Source: Saprospiraceae bacterium
GTDB lineage: Bacteria > Bacteroidota > Bacteroidia > Chitinophagales > Saprospiraceae
Direction: 5' to 3'
Length of the DNA: 64,000 nucleotides
Assembly: GCA_020631235.1 (NCBI GenBank)
Contig: JAHDHQ010000005.1
Location: 39,182 to 103,181, forward strand
Positions 9,774 through 18,911 of this stretch are shown in pieces. The notes beneath the pieces are model-generated. The model made no database searches. It was not told the DNA's origin and worked only from the letters and a program-made list of their open reading frames with translations. Position numbers and translations under genes: made by a program. Position 1 is the first letter of the stretch, and each line of letters starts with the position of its first letter.

Positions 9774-12700
9774 TTATATTTTTACAAATCGTTGGGAATT
9801 TATGGTATGTCCATTTATGAGTACTAGATGGTATAGTCCAGCAGGTAGCTCCACCGTTTCTATTACATGGACATTTGATTGATTGGCTAATATTTTTTTG
9901 CTCAATAATAATTGGCCACTCAGATTCCTTACCTGAAGGGTGATTTCTTGAACATTTTCTATGGAATACAAGTCAATGAATAATTGATGATTGGTTGGGT
10001 TTGGAAATAATTTGAAGTGTAGGTTTTGATGATTAAAAGTAGAGCTAAGAACCCAATCTTCGCCATCACAATCTTCGTCAATACCATTATCTGCCACCTC
10101 TGGTGCACCTGGATAGACATTACTGTTTTCGTCATCACAATCTTCATCGATACCAAACCCATCCTGATCTAAATCATCATCTAAGCTTGCCTCATTACAA
10201 TCTTCGTCGATGCCATTGTACGGTATCTCCTCCGATCCAGGATTTATGCTGGCATCGAGGTCATCACAGTCTTCATCGATACCAAACCCATCTTGATCTA
10301 GATCATCATCTAAGCTTGCCTCATTGCAATCATCATCTATGCTGTTGTATGGTATTTCCGTAGCATTTGGATTGATATCGGCGTTAGAGTCATCGCAGTC
10401 TTCATCCGAATTGAACCCATCGCCATCCTCATCTATAATTAATGCTTCACCATCACAGTCTTCGTCAATATTGTTATTTGGAATTTCGCTTGCCTCCGAA
10501 TTTACTTCGGGGTCGAGGTCGTCACAATCTTCGTCGGAGTTAAACCCATCGCCATCCTCATCAATGATGAGTGCTTCGCCATCACAGTTCTCATCAACAT
10601 CATTATTCGGGACTTCTGCCGCACCCGGATTTATTCCGGCGTCGGTGTCATCGCAGTCTTCATCTGAGTTATAACCATCTCCATCCTCGTCAATAATCAG
10701 TATTTCACCATCGCAATCTTCATCCACGTCATTATTCGGGACTTCTACCGCACCCGGATTCACTCCGGCGTCGGTATCGTCACAATCTTCATCGGAGTTA
10801 AACCCATCGCCATCCTCATCAATGATTAATGCTTCACCATCACAGTCTTCGTCAATATTGTTATTTGGAATTTCTGCTGCACCCGGATTCACTCCGGCGT
10901 CGGTATCATCACAGTCTTCATCCGAGTTAAACTCGTCGCCATCCTCATCTATAATTAAGGCTTCGCCATCACAGTTCTCATCCACATCATTATTCGGGAC
11001 TTCTGCCGCACCCGGATTCACTCCGGCGTCGGTATCGTCGCAGTCGTCATCGGAGTTAAACCCATCGCCATCTTCATCAATGATTAATGCTTCACCATCA
11101 CAGTCTTCGTCAATATTGTTATTTGGAATTTCGCTTGCCTCCGAATTTACTTCGGGGTCGAGGTCGTCACAATCTTCATCGGAGTTAAATCCATCACCGT
11201 CTTCATCAATGATGAGTGCTTCACCATCGCAATTCTCGTCAATATCGTTGTTTGGAATTTCCTCCGCACCTGGATTTATTCCTGCATTGGTGTCATCACA
11301 ATCTTCAAAAATATCGAAGCCATCCATATCTTCATCTACAGTTAAACAGCCAAACACCATTCGACCATTACTTATATTAGCAGTTTCACCTTCACAGTTA
11401 TTTCTATCATTGACAATGATAATAATGTCGGGAAAGCTTTCATTGAAATTATGCGTAAACTCAATGCGGCAATCTGCGACAGCATTAATTACATTGCCTG
11501 TTTCGCCATTACTAATATTATATTCTAAAACAGTAATAAGGGCTTCCCAAACTGACGGATCATAATTATCACACATGTCAAAATAGTAATATTGTTGATC
11601 AGATAAGTCACTAACAAAATAACTTTCATTAGACCAAACTTGGAAAGTGGTTGTAAATGGACCTGAAGCACAATCTGCTCCGTTTTCAAATGAATTATAC
11701 GGTCCAGTGGCCCATGTGGTGCATGCTTCGATCTGAGCATCTATTCCATCGCAATCTTCATCTATCCCATTATTGTAAATATCGACTTGGCCTGGATTAA
11801 TACCTGCATCAAAATCATCGCAGTCTTCATCAAAATTATAGTCATCCCCGTCCGCATCTGGTTCGTCTATAGTGCCGTCACAATCATCATCGATGCCATT
11901 ATCATAGATTTCATAAGCACCTGGAAAGACTGCATTGTCATTGTCATCACAGTCTTGGTCTATAGGAAATCCATCACTATCTAAATCATCATCAAGGGTA
12001 GTTTCGTTGCAATCATCATCGATGCCGTTATATGGTATTTCAATGGCATCCGAATTAACTTCTGGATCACTATCATCACAATCTACATCTGAAAAGAAGC
12101 CGTCTCCATCTAGGTCAACTGCTGGAATATTTACATTAGCGATTTTACCAATGCCTTGGTTATAATAAGAACCACTGGGCGAATGCTGCAGTCTCTGGGG
12201 TCTTACTAAGTATTGGACTACGCCGACTTCATATGAGTTAGTATCTACATAATTAAAAACACTTTGATCAACCTGGGCTAAAAAGGACCATGCATCTGAC
12301 TCTTCGTTTTTGAAATAGATATTGAAGTCTTCTGTTTCTTCATTACCTAATTCTTGGGTCCATTGTATTTGATTTCCATCTTCATGATAATTGGCTTGAA
12401 TTGACCCTAATGGGTGCATATTGTGTAAACGTAGGGTAGGATCACCCATAAGAGCGATATGTATACTACGATTAAACCCTTGGAAGTATCTGCCATCATC
12501 ACTCTGAGTCAATTTTGCTTGGAGTCCGATGTTAGTGCCTAGTGCCATATGAAAAAACGACCAATGAGGACGAGCACTCCAAGCATTAGTGAGTATGGTT
12601 CCGGATCCTAGTGCCGCACGTAAAAAATTATTTTGTGTATCCCAATCCCCAAAATATGAACCAAAAAGGCAGGTAAAAACACCTTGCAATGAATCGGTAG

Positions 12701-13781
12701 CCATATTGGTCGTATTGGAAATTCCACTAGCACTTGTATAAGATCCACCACCTGCACCATAAGACCAGACATAACTGTCTGATAACAAATTATTCCTGTA
12801 ATTTCCTGTGATGTAATTTTCTGTACCTACCATGGGTGGATAATTAAGATCAGGTGAAGTGTCAAATCCATAGCCAAAATTATCAATACCTACAGCTTGC
12901 ATTTTAGGTTCGAAATGCTTGTTCTTAAAAGCATGATCTTTATCCAAATATTTTGCCAGTAATTCTTGTTCGCTCTCAGAAAAGGCTGGCATATTATAAA
13001 AATCAACTCTTCCTATTTCTAATTCAGCGGCTATTATATTATTGTTGTCAAATTTCCCATCACCGGGTACATTAGTAATTCTCTCGGGTTGGCCTGAAGT
13101 GTTAACATTTGTATCTGTCCAAACTTCGTTCATTTCTGCATAATAGACGTCTGCTGACCAAGCTCCATAATGATTGTTAGTATGTCCATCAGGAACAATT
13201 CTTCCGCTATATGGTACTGGTATATGACCTAATAAGAATACCGTGTTTAAGCCCCCAGCTGATTCGTATTCGGATACAATTAGCGCTTTTACATCCGGTA
13301 CCGGCATAGAAGGGGCAATGTTTTTTTGTACGACTATCCATCCATCACCTTCAGCATCTTTTTCCCATCGTTCTATTTTATCATTCAAAGCTTCAACGTG
13401 CGTGGAATCAACAAGTAAAAGCAACCTACCTCTATTATTTACGGCTGGTATCTCATTACCAGCAAAAATCATGGAATAGACAGTTGTACCTGCAACAGAT
13501 TTAAAAATTTTGTATTCGTATGGAGTAGCGAGACTTGACTGTATATCGGTAAATGTATTTTCTGAAGTATTGCCAACAACCGTAACCCAATTATTGTCAG
13601 TTAGGCTTTTTCTAGCAATAGAATAGGTGGCTCCTGCCTCTTCATTCCATGTTAAGACAGTATGTCCATCTTCATTAGCAGAAGCAGAAACACTTGATAG
13701 CCAAGTGTCAAATTGAGCTTGTGCATGAGTGAAAAGCAAACATAATAGTAGCGTTAGCAAAGAGGATAGGAAAGATTTCAT
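9774..13781 (-). CDS. T9SS-exported gingipain-fold (C25-like) protein with thirteen MopE-type repeats
   Basis: This 1335-residue paralogue of the 3227-7045 product has a signal peptide (cleavage near AQAQ). The C25-like domain spans about residues 118-452, with FLLGHIPVP, DVYYAEMNE, GRVDFY and MGDPTLRLH. A Cys near residue 371 (FTCLFGSYFGDWD) sits where gingipains hold their nucleophile. The expected GHG histidine motif reads YGAGGGS near residue 343, so the catalytic His seems to be Ala. Three repeats, the 130-residue Cys domain shared with its paralogue, and ten more repeats follow. The type A T9SS domain ends in SQRFVKI. A terminator follows the gene, so it is probably transcribed separately from the three genes downstream. 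Confidence 0.77.
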   Translation of the reverse strand: MKSFLSSLLTLLLCLLFTHAQAQFDTWLSSVSASANEDGHTVLTWNEEAGATYSIARKSLTDNNWVTVVGNTSENTFTDIQSSLATPYEYKIFKSVAGTTVYSMIFAGNEIPAVNNRGRLLLLVDSTHVEALNDKIERWEKDAEGDGWIVVQKNIAPSMPVPDVKALIVSEYESAGGLNTVFLLGHIPVPYSGRIVPDGHTNNHYGAWSADVYYAEMNEVWTDTNVNTSGQPERITNVPGDGKFDNNNIIAAELEIGRVDFYNMPAFSESEQELLAKYLDKDHAFKNKHFEPKMQAVGIDNFGYGFDTSPDLNYPPMVGTENYITGNYRNNLLSDSYVWSYGAGGGSYTSASGISNTTNMATDSLQGVFTCLFGSYFGDWDTQNNFLRAALGSGTILTNAWSARPHWSFFHMALGTNIGLQAKLTQSDDGRYFQGFNRSIHIALMGDPTLRLHNMHPLGSIQANYHEDGNQIQWTQELGNEETEDFNIYFKNEESDAWSFLAQVDQSVFNYVDTNSYEVGVVQYLVRPQRLQHSPSGSYYNQGIGKIANVNIPAVDLDGDGFFSDVDCDDSDPEVNSDAIEIPYNGIDDDCNETTLDDDLDSDGFPIDQDCDDNDNAVFPGAYEIYDNGIDDDCDGTIDEPDADGDDYNFDEDCDDFDAGINPGQVDIYNNGIDEDCDGIDAQIEACTTWATGPYNSFENGADCASGPFTTTFQVWSNESYFVSDLSDQQYYYFDMCDNYDPSVWEALITVLEYNISNGETGNVINAVADCRIEFTHNFNESFPDIIIIVNDRNNCEGETANISNGRMVFGCLTVDEDMDGFDIFEDCDDTNAGINPGAEEIPNNDIDENCDGEALIIDEDGDGFNSDEDCDDLDPEVNSEASEIPNNNIDEDCDGEALIIDEDGDGFNSDDDCDDTDAGVNPGAAEVPNNDVDENCDGEALIIDEDGDEFNSDEDCDDTDAGVNPGAAEIPNNNIDEDCDGEALIIDEDGDGFNSDEDCDDTDAGVNPGAVEVPNNDVDEDCDGEILIIDEDGDGYNSDEDCDDTDAGINPGAAEVPNNDVDENCDGEALIIDEDGDGFNSDEDCDDLDPEVNSEASEIPNNNIDEDCDGEALIIDEDGDGFNSDEDCDDSNADINPNATEIPYNSIDDDCNEASLDDDLDQDGFGIDEDCDDLDASINPGSEEIPYNGIDEDCNEASLDDDLDQDGFGIDEDCDDENSNVYPGAPEVADNGIDEDCDGEDWVLSSTFNHQNLHFKLFPNPTNHQLFIDLYSIENVQEITLQVRNLSGQLLLSKKILANQSNVHVIETVELPAGLYHLVLINGHTINSQRFVKI
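10050..11335 (-). repeat. Tandem MopE-type repeats, array 4
   Basis: Ten units here and three more at about 11735-12115. A 95-bp block at 10438-10532 is repeated identically at 11083-11177, five units away, which suggests gene conversion or segmental duplication inside the array. Confidence 0.85.
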
Positions 13782-13935
13782 AATGGTGGTTTAATATTTA
13801 TCAACCAATGATCATCCGATTTAAAATCAGCAATGAAAATAAAATAAGCAGAATGTTTAAACTTTCCTAAAAGTAGCCTAACTAATAAAAGCAATTTATG
13901 CTCTAAAAAGAATATTCACCATGGAGAGGGTTTAA

Positions 13936-14583
13936 TTAAAGTGATTTGAGTACTTCATTTAATTCCTCTAAATCGCCAGGCAAATATTTGCGCTTTTGGT
14001 AGGCAATCTCACCATTCTTATCAAACACAAAAGTCTGCGGATAGCCATTGAGTCCACCAGGAAGGACTTGCCTAAACTCCCGATTGACATCATTAAATGT
14101 GGGCCAAGGCCAATTTTTCTTTTCAACCTGTTTAACAAAAGAAGGATAGTTTTTTGGGTAGTCACCAGATATGGCGATCAGCTCAAAGTCTGCTTCTTCT
14201 TTCATTTCATCATACACTTTGACTAATTCGGCCATTTTTCGATGACAAGGCGCACATGTAGTCAGCCAGAACATCAGCACCGTTGGTTTTTTTTGCGAAA
14301 AGACATCTGCACTTACAGATAAGTTTCCTTGAGCATCTTTTAAGGGGATATCGAAAGGGAAAGCTGCATTGATTTGATCTTTCGGTCGACTGGTTGATCT
14401 ATTGGCTTTACTGGAATTTAAAGTGCTGGGAGAAGCTTTGTATTTATTTGTCTTATATTTTGTAGTTGATTGCTTCTCAACTTTTTGTGTTTTGGACTGA
14501 ACATTTTCTGTGTTCTCTGTTTGTGTGCAAGAATAAGCGCTCAAACAGAGCATAAAGGATAAAACACTAATAAATCTTTTCAC
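13936..14583 (-). CDS. TlpA/ResA-like lipoprotein thioredoxin
   Basis: The 215-residue protein has a lipoprotein signal with lipobox LSAYSC (Cys19). A Lys/Thr/Ser-rich linker runs to about residue 70, then a thioredoxin fold with redox motif CAPC (residues 110-113). TlpA/ResA proteins are membrane-tethered periplasmic thiol reductants or oxidants, often serving cytochrome c maturation or envelope stress. The conserved cis-Pro segment (GYPQTFVFDKNG) is present, so the protein should be active. It is followed by 154 bp without a gene and preceded by the OmpA/TSP3 gene with a 72-bp gap, so co-transcription is possible. Confidence 0.85.
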   Translation of the reverse strand: MKRFISVLSFMLCLSAYSCTQTENTENVQSKTQKVEKQSTTKYKTNKYKASPSTLNSSKANRSTSRPKDQINAAFPFDIPLKDAQGNLSVSADVFSQKKPTVLMFWLTTCAPCHRKMAELVKVYDEMKEEADFELIAISGDYPKNYPSFVKQVEKKNWPWPTFNDVNREFRQVLPGGLNGYPQTFVFDKNGEIAYQKRKYLPGDLEELNEVLKSL

Positions 14584-14655
14584 CTTAATTATTTTGGTAT
14601 AAAGTTAATGAATTCAGATATTTAGTCAGTCACGCTCTATAACCTTAATATATTT

Positions 14656-15546
14656 TTAATATTGAAAATGGAATTCGACTCTTCGATTATTTGTTTGGCC
14701 TTCCTTTGTATCATTGGTGTCCACGGGTTTCTTTTCTCCGAAACCTTTGTGAATGAGTCTTCTTGCTTTTACACCATTTGATACTAAAACATCATAGCAG
14801 GTTTTTGCTCTAGCTCTGGACAATATCAAGTTATCTTTGTCATCGCCTTGATTGTCAGTATGTCCTTCTATTCTTAACTTATAGCGAGGATATTTTTTCA
14901 TGACCTCGAGGATTTCGTTTAGCTTGGCCATGGATGTAGGCAACAAGGCTGCCGAACCGGTTTTAAACTTAACTTCTTTAGCAGCAACTAAGATTGTTTG
15001 TAAATCTTCTTGGTCCACTTTTACTTCTGGGCATCCTGCATTGGCTGCAATACCTGCAAGATTTGGACATTGGTCGATTTCATCAGCAATTCCATCACCA
15101 TCTGCATCAGCTATCACTGGACAACCATCCACCGTATTTAATCCAGCTAACTCTGGACATTTATCTAAGCCATCATGAACACCATCATCGTCGCTATCAG
15201 GAGGACAGCCATTGGTGTTGACTGTACCTTTAAACTTAGGACATTTATCATTTATATCATAGATGCCATCTCCATCCATGTCTAAAGGACACCCAGAGTT
15301 TGCAGAAACTCCAGCAAGTGTAGGACATTTGTCAATAGCATCAATAATCCCATCATTATCAGTGTCTGTATCTACAGTATTATCTTCGACAATAGCTGTT
15401 GCGGCTGAAATGGGCTCTATAGGTTCTTTGTCAAAGCATCCTGTAAATCTCAAAATGAAAAAAGCGAACAAAAGAATTACTGCAATAGATATCCAGAAGT
15501 CTTCTCGTTCTTTCTTAGTCGCAAATATTTTAGATAAATCACTCAT
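14656..15546 (-). CDS. OmpA-domain protein with TSP type 3 repeats
   Basis: The 296-residue protein has one transmembrane helix near the N-terminus (residues about 16-35, FWISIAVILLFAFFI). Three to four thrombospondin type 3-like Ca-binding repeats follow (DTDNDGIIDAIDKCP, DADGDGIADEIDQCP and similar). The C-terminal OmpA domain covers about residues 185-296 and holds the peptidoglycan-binding signature GHTDN plus LSRARA. Unlike classical OmpA there is no beta-barrel; the helix suggests an inner-membrane or lipid anchor reaching to peptidoglycan. The fold assignment is firm, the precise role is not known. Confidence 0.85.
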   Translation of the reverse strand: MSDLSKIFATKKEREDFWISIAVILLFAFFILRFTGCFDKEPIEPISAATAIVEDNTVDTDTDNDGIIDAIDKCPTLAGVSANSGCPLDMDGDGIYDINDKCPKFKGTVNTNGCPPDSDDDGVHDGLDKCPELAGLNTVDGCPVIADADGDGIADEIDQCPNLAGIAANAGCPEVKVDQEDLQTILVAAKEVKFKTGSAALLPTSMAKLNEILEVMKKYPRYKLRIEGHTDNQGDDKDNLILSRARAKTCYDVLVSNGVKARRLIHKGFGEKKPVDTNDTKEGQTNNRRVEFHFQY

Positions 15547-15631
15547 GATGTTAGAATAGATGTTTATTACAATACTTTGACGAGAAATACTGGAAAAGAC
15601 ACATATAATCTTAAAAAAAGCTTAAAATAAT

Positions 15632-16039
15632 TTATCCTTTGAGTAAGATGTTTCTATTTTCTTCCAGCAACCAATTGTTTAACTCCACCATTTTATCAGC
15701 TAGTTTTTCGCCAAATGCTGTTAATTTATACTCCACTCTTGGAGGTACTTCAGGATAAATGGTTCGAATAATTAATTTCTTTTGTTCTAGTTTTTTCAGG
15801 GTAACAGACAACATTCTTGATGAAATATTTGGTATATATTTTTGTAATTCATTAAACCGTAATACACCATGATAACCCAAATTGAATAAACAAAACAAAC
15901 TCCATTTATCCGTTAACGGCACGAGTAAATCTCGCGTTGGACAAATGTGTTTGTCTACCAATTCTTTGGAGCCTAAATAAAATAATTTTATTTTTTCTCT
16001 GAGCTGTCCGTCACTATTTATGTCATTACTTACTCTCAT
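15632..16039 (-). CDS. HxlR-family transcriptional regulator
   Basis: The 135-residue protein has the family layout: a CPTRDLL motif, a KWSLFCLFNL helix, a winged helix-turn-helix with NISSRMLSVTLKKLEQKKLI, and the wing PPRVEYKLT. HxlR proteins are small dimeric regulators that often respond to thiol-reactive or aldehyde stress, and commonly control an adjacent divergent gene. Here the divergent gene 93 bp away encodes a DinB-fold protein. The shared spacer holds repeated TTACT elements, so autoregulation and control of that neighbour is a reasonable inference. Confidence 0.88.
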   Translation of the reverse strand: MRVSNDINSDGQLREKIKLFYLGSKELVDKHICPTRDLLVPLTDKWSLFCLFNLGYHGVLRFNELQKYIPNISSRMLSVTLKKLEQKKLIIRTIYPEVPPRVEYKLTAFGEKLADKMVELNNWLLEENRNILLKG

Positions 16040-16097
16040 GTTATTCTGTTACCTATCCATTATCCCTTGTCTAAGCCTGAAGGATTAATTACATTTA

Positions 16098-16130
16098 TTA
16101 CTTTATATTACTAAGTTACTAAAAGTTAGT
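16098..16130. promoter_or_regulatory. Repeated TTACT elements between divergent hxlR-type and DinB-fold genes
   Basis: TTACT occurs at 16098-16102, 16108-16112 and 16116-16120, and TTAGT at 16126-16130. Spacings are 10, 8 and 10 bases. The position between regulator and target suits an HxlR operator, but binding is inference. Confidence 0.4.
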
Positions 16131-16131
16131 T

Positions 16132-16665
16132 ATGGATAAAATTGAACTGATAAAACGAATTGATAAAAGCTTTGATGATTTGATCCATTGGTTCAAGGAG
16201 CAGCCAGAAGATGCATTTATACTGCGATCATCACCTGATAAATGGACAGCTGGCCAACATGCACTGCATCTGCTGAAAGCCGCAAGTGCCTATGACAAAG
16301 GATTGAGTATTAATAAACTAATCCTTAAATACAAATTCGGGACAAACAACCGCAGAGAACGCAACTTTGAAGAAACTAGAGCCAGGTATAAAGAAAAGTT
16401 GTTAAAAGCCGATCCCAGTTTTTTAAAAGACAACGATTTTACTCCCCAATCAGTATCCATTGATGATAAGGGCGTGATATTATCTAAGCTAAACAGCAAG
16501 TCACAGTCTATCCAAAGTAAATTAGCTAAATGGCCAGAATCAAAACTTTCAAAATTACTATTTCCGCATCCAGCAATGGGTAAAATGACTGTTCGCGAAA
16601 TGGCGTATTTTATTGCTTTTCATAATGATCATCATTTGGAGATTTTGGAAAAAATGTACAGATAG
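16132..16665 (+). CDS. DinB-fold (DinB_2) protein
   Basis: The 177-residue protein matches the four-helix DinB/YfiT-like fold. It has an early DKWTAGQHALHLL segment whose His (GQHALH) corresponds to the first metal ligand, and a late FIAFHNDHHLEIL segment supplying two more His ligands. DinB_2 proteins are metal-binding and often act as thiol S-transferases (for example with bacillithiol). The substrate is unknown here. Placement opposite an HxlR regulator suggests a small inducible detoxification unit. Confidence 0.82.
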   Translation: MDKIELIKRIDKSFDDLIHWFKEQPEDAFILRSSPDKWTAGQHALHLLKAASAYDKGLSINKLILKYKFGTNNRRERNFEETRARYKEKLLKADPSFLKDNDFTPQSVSIDDKGVILSKLNSKSQSIQSKLAKWPESKLSKLLFPHPAMGKMTVREMAYFIAFHNDHHLEILEKMYR

Positions 16666-16743
16666 CGATCGAAAATGTAAACTTTACTTATATTTTTTTG
16701 TATTGCGCATAATGCATATCTTAGGTAAACAAATTAAAAAATC

Positions 16744-17880
16744 ATGAGAGCACTTACCTTATTTTTGACCACTTTCTGCCTTCTTTTAGTGGGCAACTTA
16801 TTTAGCCAAAATTACTTTTCAGGCGAGTTATTCGAAGCTTACCAATGGGATAAAACCTACCTGAACAATATTGAGCTAAAATTAGAGCAAAGCATAGTTT
16901 TACGTAAACGAATGTTGACTAAAAAAGAAAAAACTATTGGTAAAAAAATTAAAGAAAACAAACAGTTTTATGATGAGGTTGTGATATCTAAGGGTTCTAA
17001 GTTGGAAGTGGTTAGTATTCGAGATGGCGTCTTGGAAATCATGTTTGATAAAAATTCCGGACTCACTTTATTATTTGGACCTGATGATAATGATAACGAA
17101 AATTATAGCGTCATAGTAAAAGAAATGAAAGGCGAAAAAGGCGTCACAGAGTATAACGGTGTACCCTTTAGAGTACTCAATGGCTCAAGGCTCATTATAG
17201 GTAAATTGAAGAAGAAAAAACTGCCACCAGCAAGAGTTGGTGACTTACCTTCCAATTGGGCAGGAAATGGTAGCGGCTTAATTATCGATGGAAGTGGATA
17301 TGTAATTACGAATTATCATGTGATTAAGGATGCAGACAAAATAGCTATAAACATATCATCAAATCCTGACCAAGATTTATCTGCAAAAGTCGTGGTAAAA
17401 GATCTTAAAAATGATTTAGCCATACTTAAAATAACAGATAGTGGGTTTGAAGAGATGAAAGAAATTTCATACAGTTTGGTTAGTGGGGTTCAAGATGTTG
17501 GGACTGAAGTTTTTACCTTGGGTTATCCTCTTGCGATTAATAGTATGGGAAGTGAGGTTAAGTTTGCTGATGGTTCGATTAGTGCAAAATCAGGATATAA
17601 AGATGATGTAAGTGCATACCAAATTTCAGTACCGGTGCAACCTGGAAACTCAGGTGGACCTCTATTTGATTATGATGGGAATCTCGTTGGCTTAGTAAGT
17701 GCTAAAATTTCAGGTAGCGCCATCGATAATGTGAGTTATGCCATCAAGGCCTCATATATTGCTTCGGTCATAGAATCATCAAAATCTACAATTAATGTTC
17801 CATCAGGAAAATCTTCTGGTGACATAAAAGCATTAATCAAGCAGTTAGATGATTATGTAGTCTTAATAAAAGTAGATTAA
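16744..17880 (+). CDS. Secreted trypsin-like (S1C/HtrA-type) serine protease without PDZ
   Basis: The 378-residue protein has a signal peptide (cleavage near LFSQ). A region of about 145 residues with no recognised domain precedes a protease domain with an intact triad: His192 in TNYHVI, Asp224 in NDLAILK and Ser303 in GNSGGPL. GSGLIIDGSGYVITN is characteristic of HtrA/Deg-like proteases. The chain ends about 75 residues after the serine, leaving no room for a PDZ domain, so regulation differs from DegP. It probably acts in the periplasm or outside the cell. Confidence 0.85.
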   Translation: MRALTLFLTTFCLLLVGNLFSQNYFSGELFEAYQWDKTYLNNIELKLEQSIVLRKRMLTKKEKTIGKKIKENKQFYDEVVISKGSKLEVVSIRDGVLEIMFDKNSGLTLLFGPDDNDNENYSVIVKEMKGEKGVTEYNGVPFRVLNGSRLIIGKLKKKKLPPARVGDLPSNWAGNGSGLIIDGSGYVITNYHVIKDADKIAINISSNPDQDLSAKVVVKDLKNDLAILKITDSGFEEMKEISYSLVSGVQDVGTEVFTLGYPLAINSMGSEVKFADGSISAKSGYKDDVSAYQISVPVQPGNSGGPLFDYDGNLVGLVSAKISGSAIDNVSYAIKASYIASVIESSKSTINVPSGKSSGDIKALIKQLDDYVVLIKVD

Positions 17881-17968
17881 ATAAAATGCTCAGCGTATTG
17901 CGATAAATAACTTCTCAATTATCATATTTACAAGAATTGATCGTTGAGTAAGTATTAGATTGTATAAT

Positions 17969-18910
17969 ATGAGGTACATCGCACTTTTTTTATGCTCCAT
18001 AATTTTTATTTCAACGCTTACCAGTCAAGATAAAGCCAAAGAACTCGGAAGTGTGGCGTGGTTAAGAGACTATGAAATAGCATTGGACAAATCAAAAAAA
18101 GAACAAAAAAATATACTTATTCTTTTTCAAGAAGTGCCAGGCTGTGCAACATGCCAAAATTATGGTACTCATGTATTAAGCCATCCATTACTGGTTGAAG
18201 CAATAGAAAATGAATTTATCCCCTTAGCTATTTTTAATAACCACAAAGGCAAGGACGCAACCATTTTACAAAAGTATAACGAACCTAGTTGGAATAACCC
18301 AGTCGTAAGACTGGTCGATGAGGAAGGAAATGATGTCCAAGAGCGATTGAATGGCAATTACTCGGCCTTAGGTTTAGCTGCTTATCTTGTGGCTGGTCTA
18401 GAGAAGGAAAATAAAGTAATCCCTGCATATCTTTCCTTAACTCTAGAGGCCTTAGCTGCTAAAGCGAATCGCCAAGAGACCAAGTATTATCAAATGTATT
18501 GTTTTTGGAGCGGTGAAGGTAACTTAGCTAATCAACGCGGAGTAGTTGCCACGAGCCCAGGTTTTATGAATGGAGCTGAAGTAGTAAAAGTGGACTACGA
18601 TCCGACTGTTCTAGATCAATCAGCAATGGACAAAACAGCCCGCCATGCAAGTTGCCAATTAGTGGATAATCCTGGGAAATTCAGAATTGATAGAGATGAG
18701 CAATATTATCTTAAAAAAAGTCCATACAGTAAACTTGCGCTGACTAAAATCCAACGATCAAAGATCAACAGCGCCATCTTTAGTGGGGAAGACCCTTCCA
18801 TATTTCTTAGTCCTAAACAAAATGCCCATTTGAAAAAAACTAAGGAAGGTATGTCCCAATTGTATGATTTACCTTTTGAGGAAGCATGGCAAAAAATGCT
18901 TAAGACTTAA
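17969..18910 (+). CDS. Exported thioredoxin-like protein fused to an MsrA-like domain
   Basis: The start is taken at the ATG at 17969; an upstream TTG adds three residues. After a signal peptide (cleavage near LTSQ) comes a thioredoxin-like domain with VPGCATC (Cys59 and Cys62 from this start). From about residue 172 the sequence resembles the peptide-methionine sulfoxide reductase A core: YCFWSGEG with Cys178 at the catalytic position, GVVATSPGF and VVKVDYDP. The VPGC motif recalls a thioredoxin-like family in which the first Cys can be selenocysteine (VPGU); that link is from memory and tentative. The likely function is repair of oxidised methionine in exported proteins, with the fused thioredoxin as reductant. 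Confidence 0.7.
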   Translation: MRYIALFLCSIIFISTLTSQDKAKELGSVAWLRDYEIALDKSKKEQKNILILFQEVPGCATCQNYGTHVLSHPLLVEAIENEFIPLAIFNNHKGKDATILQKYNEPSWNNPVVRLVDEEGNDVQERLNGNYSALGLAAYLVAGLEKENKVIPAYLSLTLEALAAKANRQETKYYQMYCFWSGEGNLANQRGVVATSPGFMNGAEVVKVDYDPTVLDQSAMDKTARHASCQLVDNPGKFRIDRDEQYYLKKSPYSKLALTKIQRSKINSAIFSGEDPSIFLSPKQNAHLKKTKEGMSQLYDLPFEEAWQKMLKT

Positions 18911-18911
18911 A

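Noticed and set aside
1-11400. Regularly spaced repeats resembling a CRISPR array
   Set aside because: Unit length is 129 bp with no unique spacers, units are in frame within protein genes, and no cas genes are present.
10822-11565. Plus-strand frame of 247 residues, Ser-rich
   Set aside because: It is again a shadow of the repeat array on the opposite strand; no start context or domain supports it.
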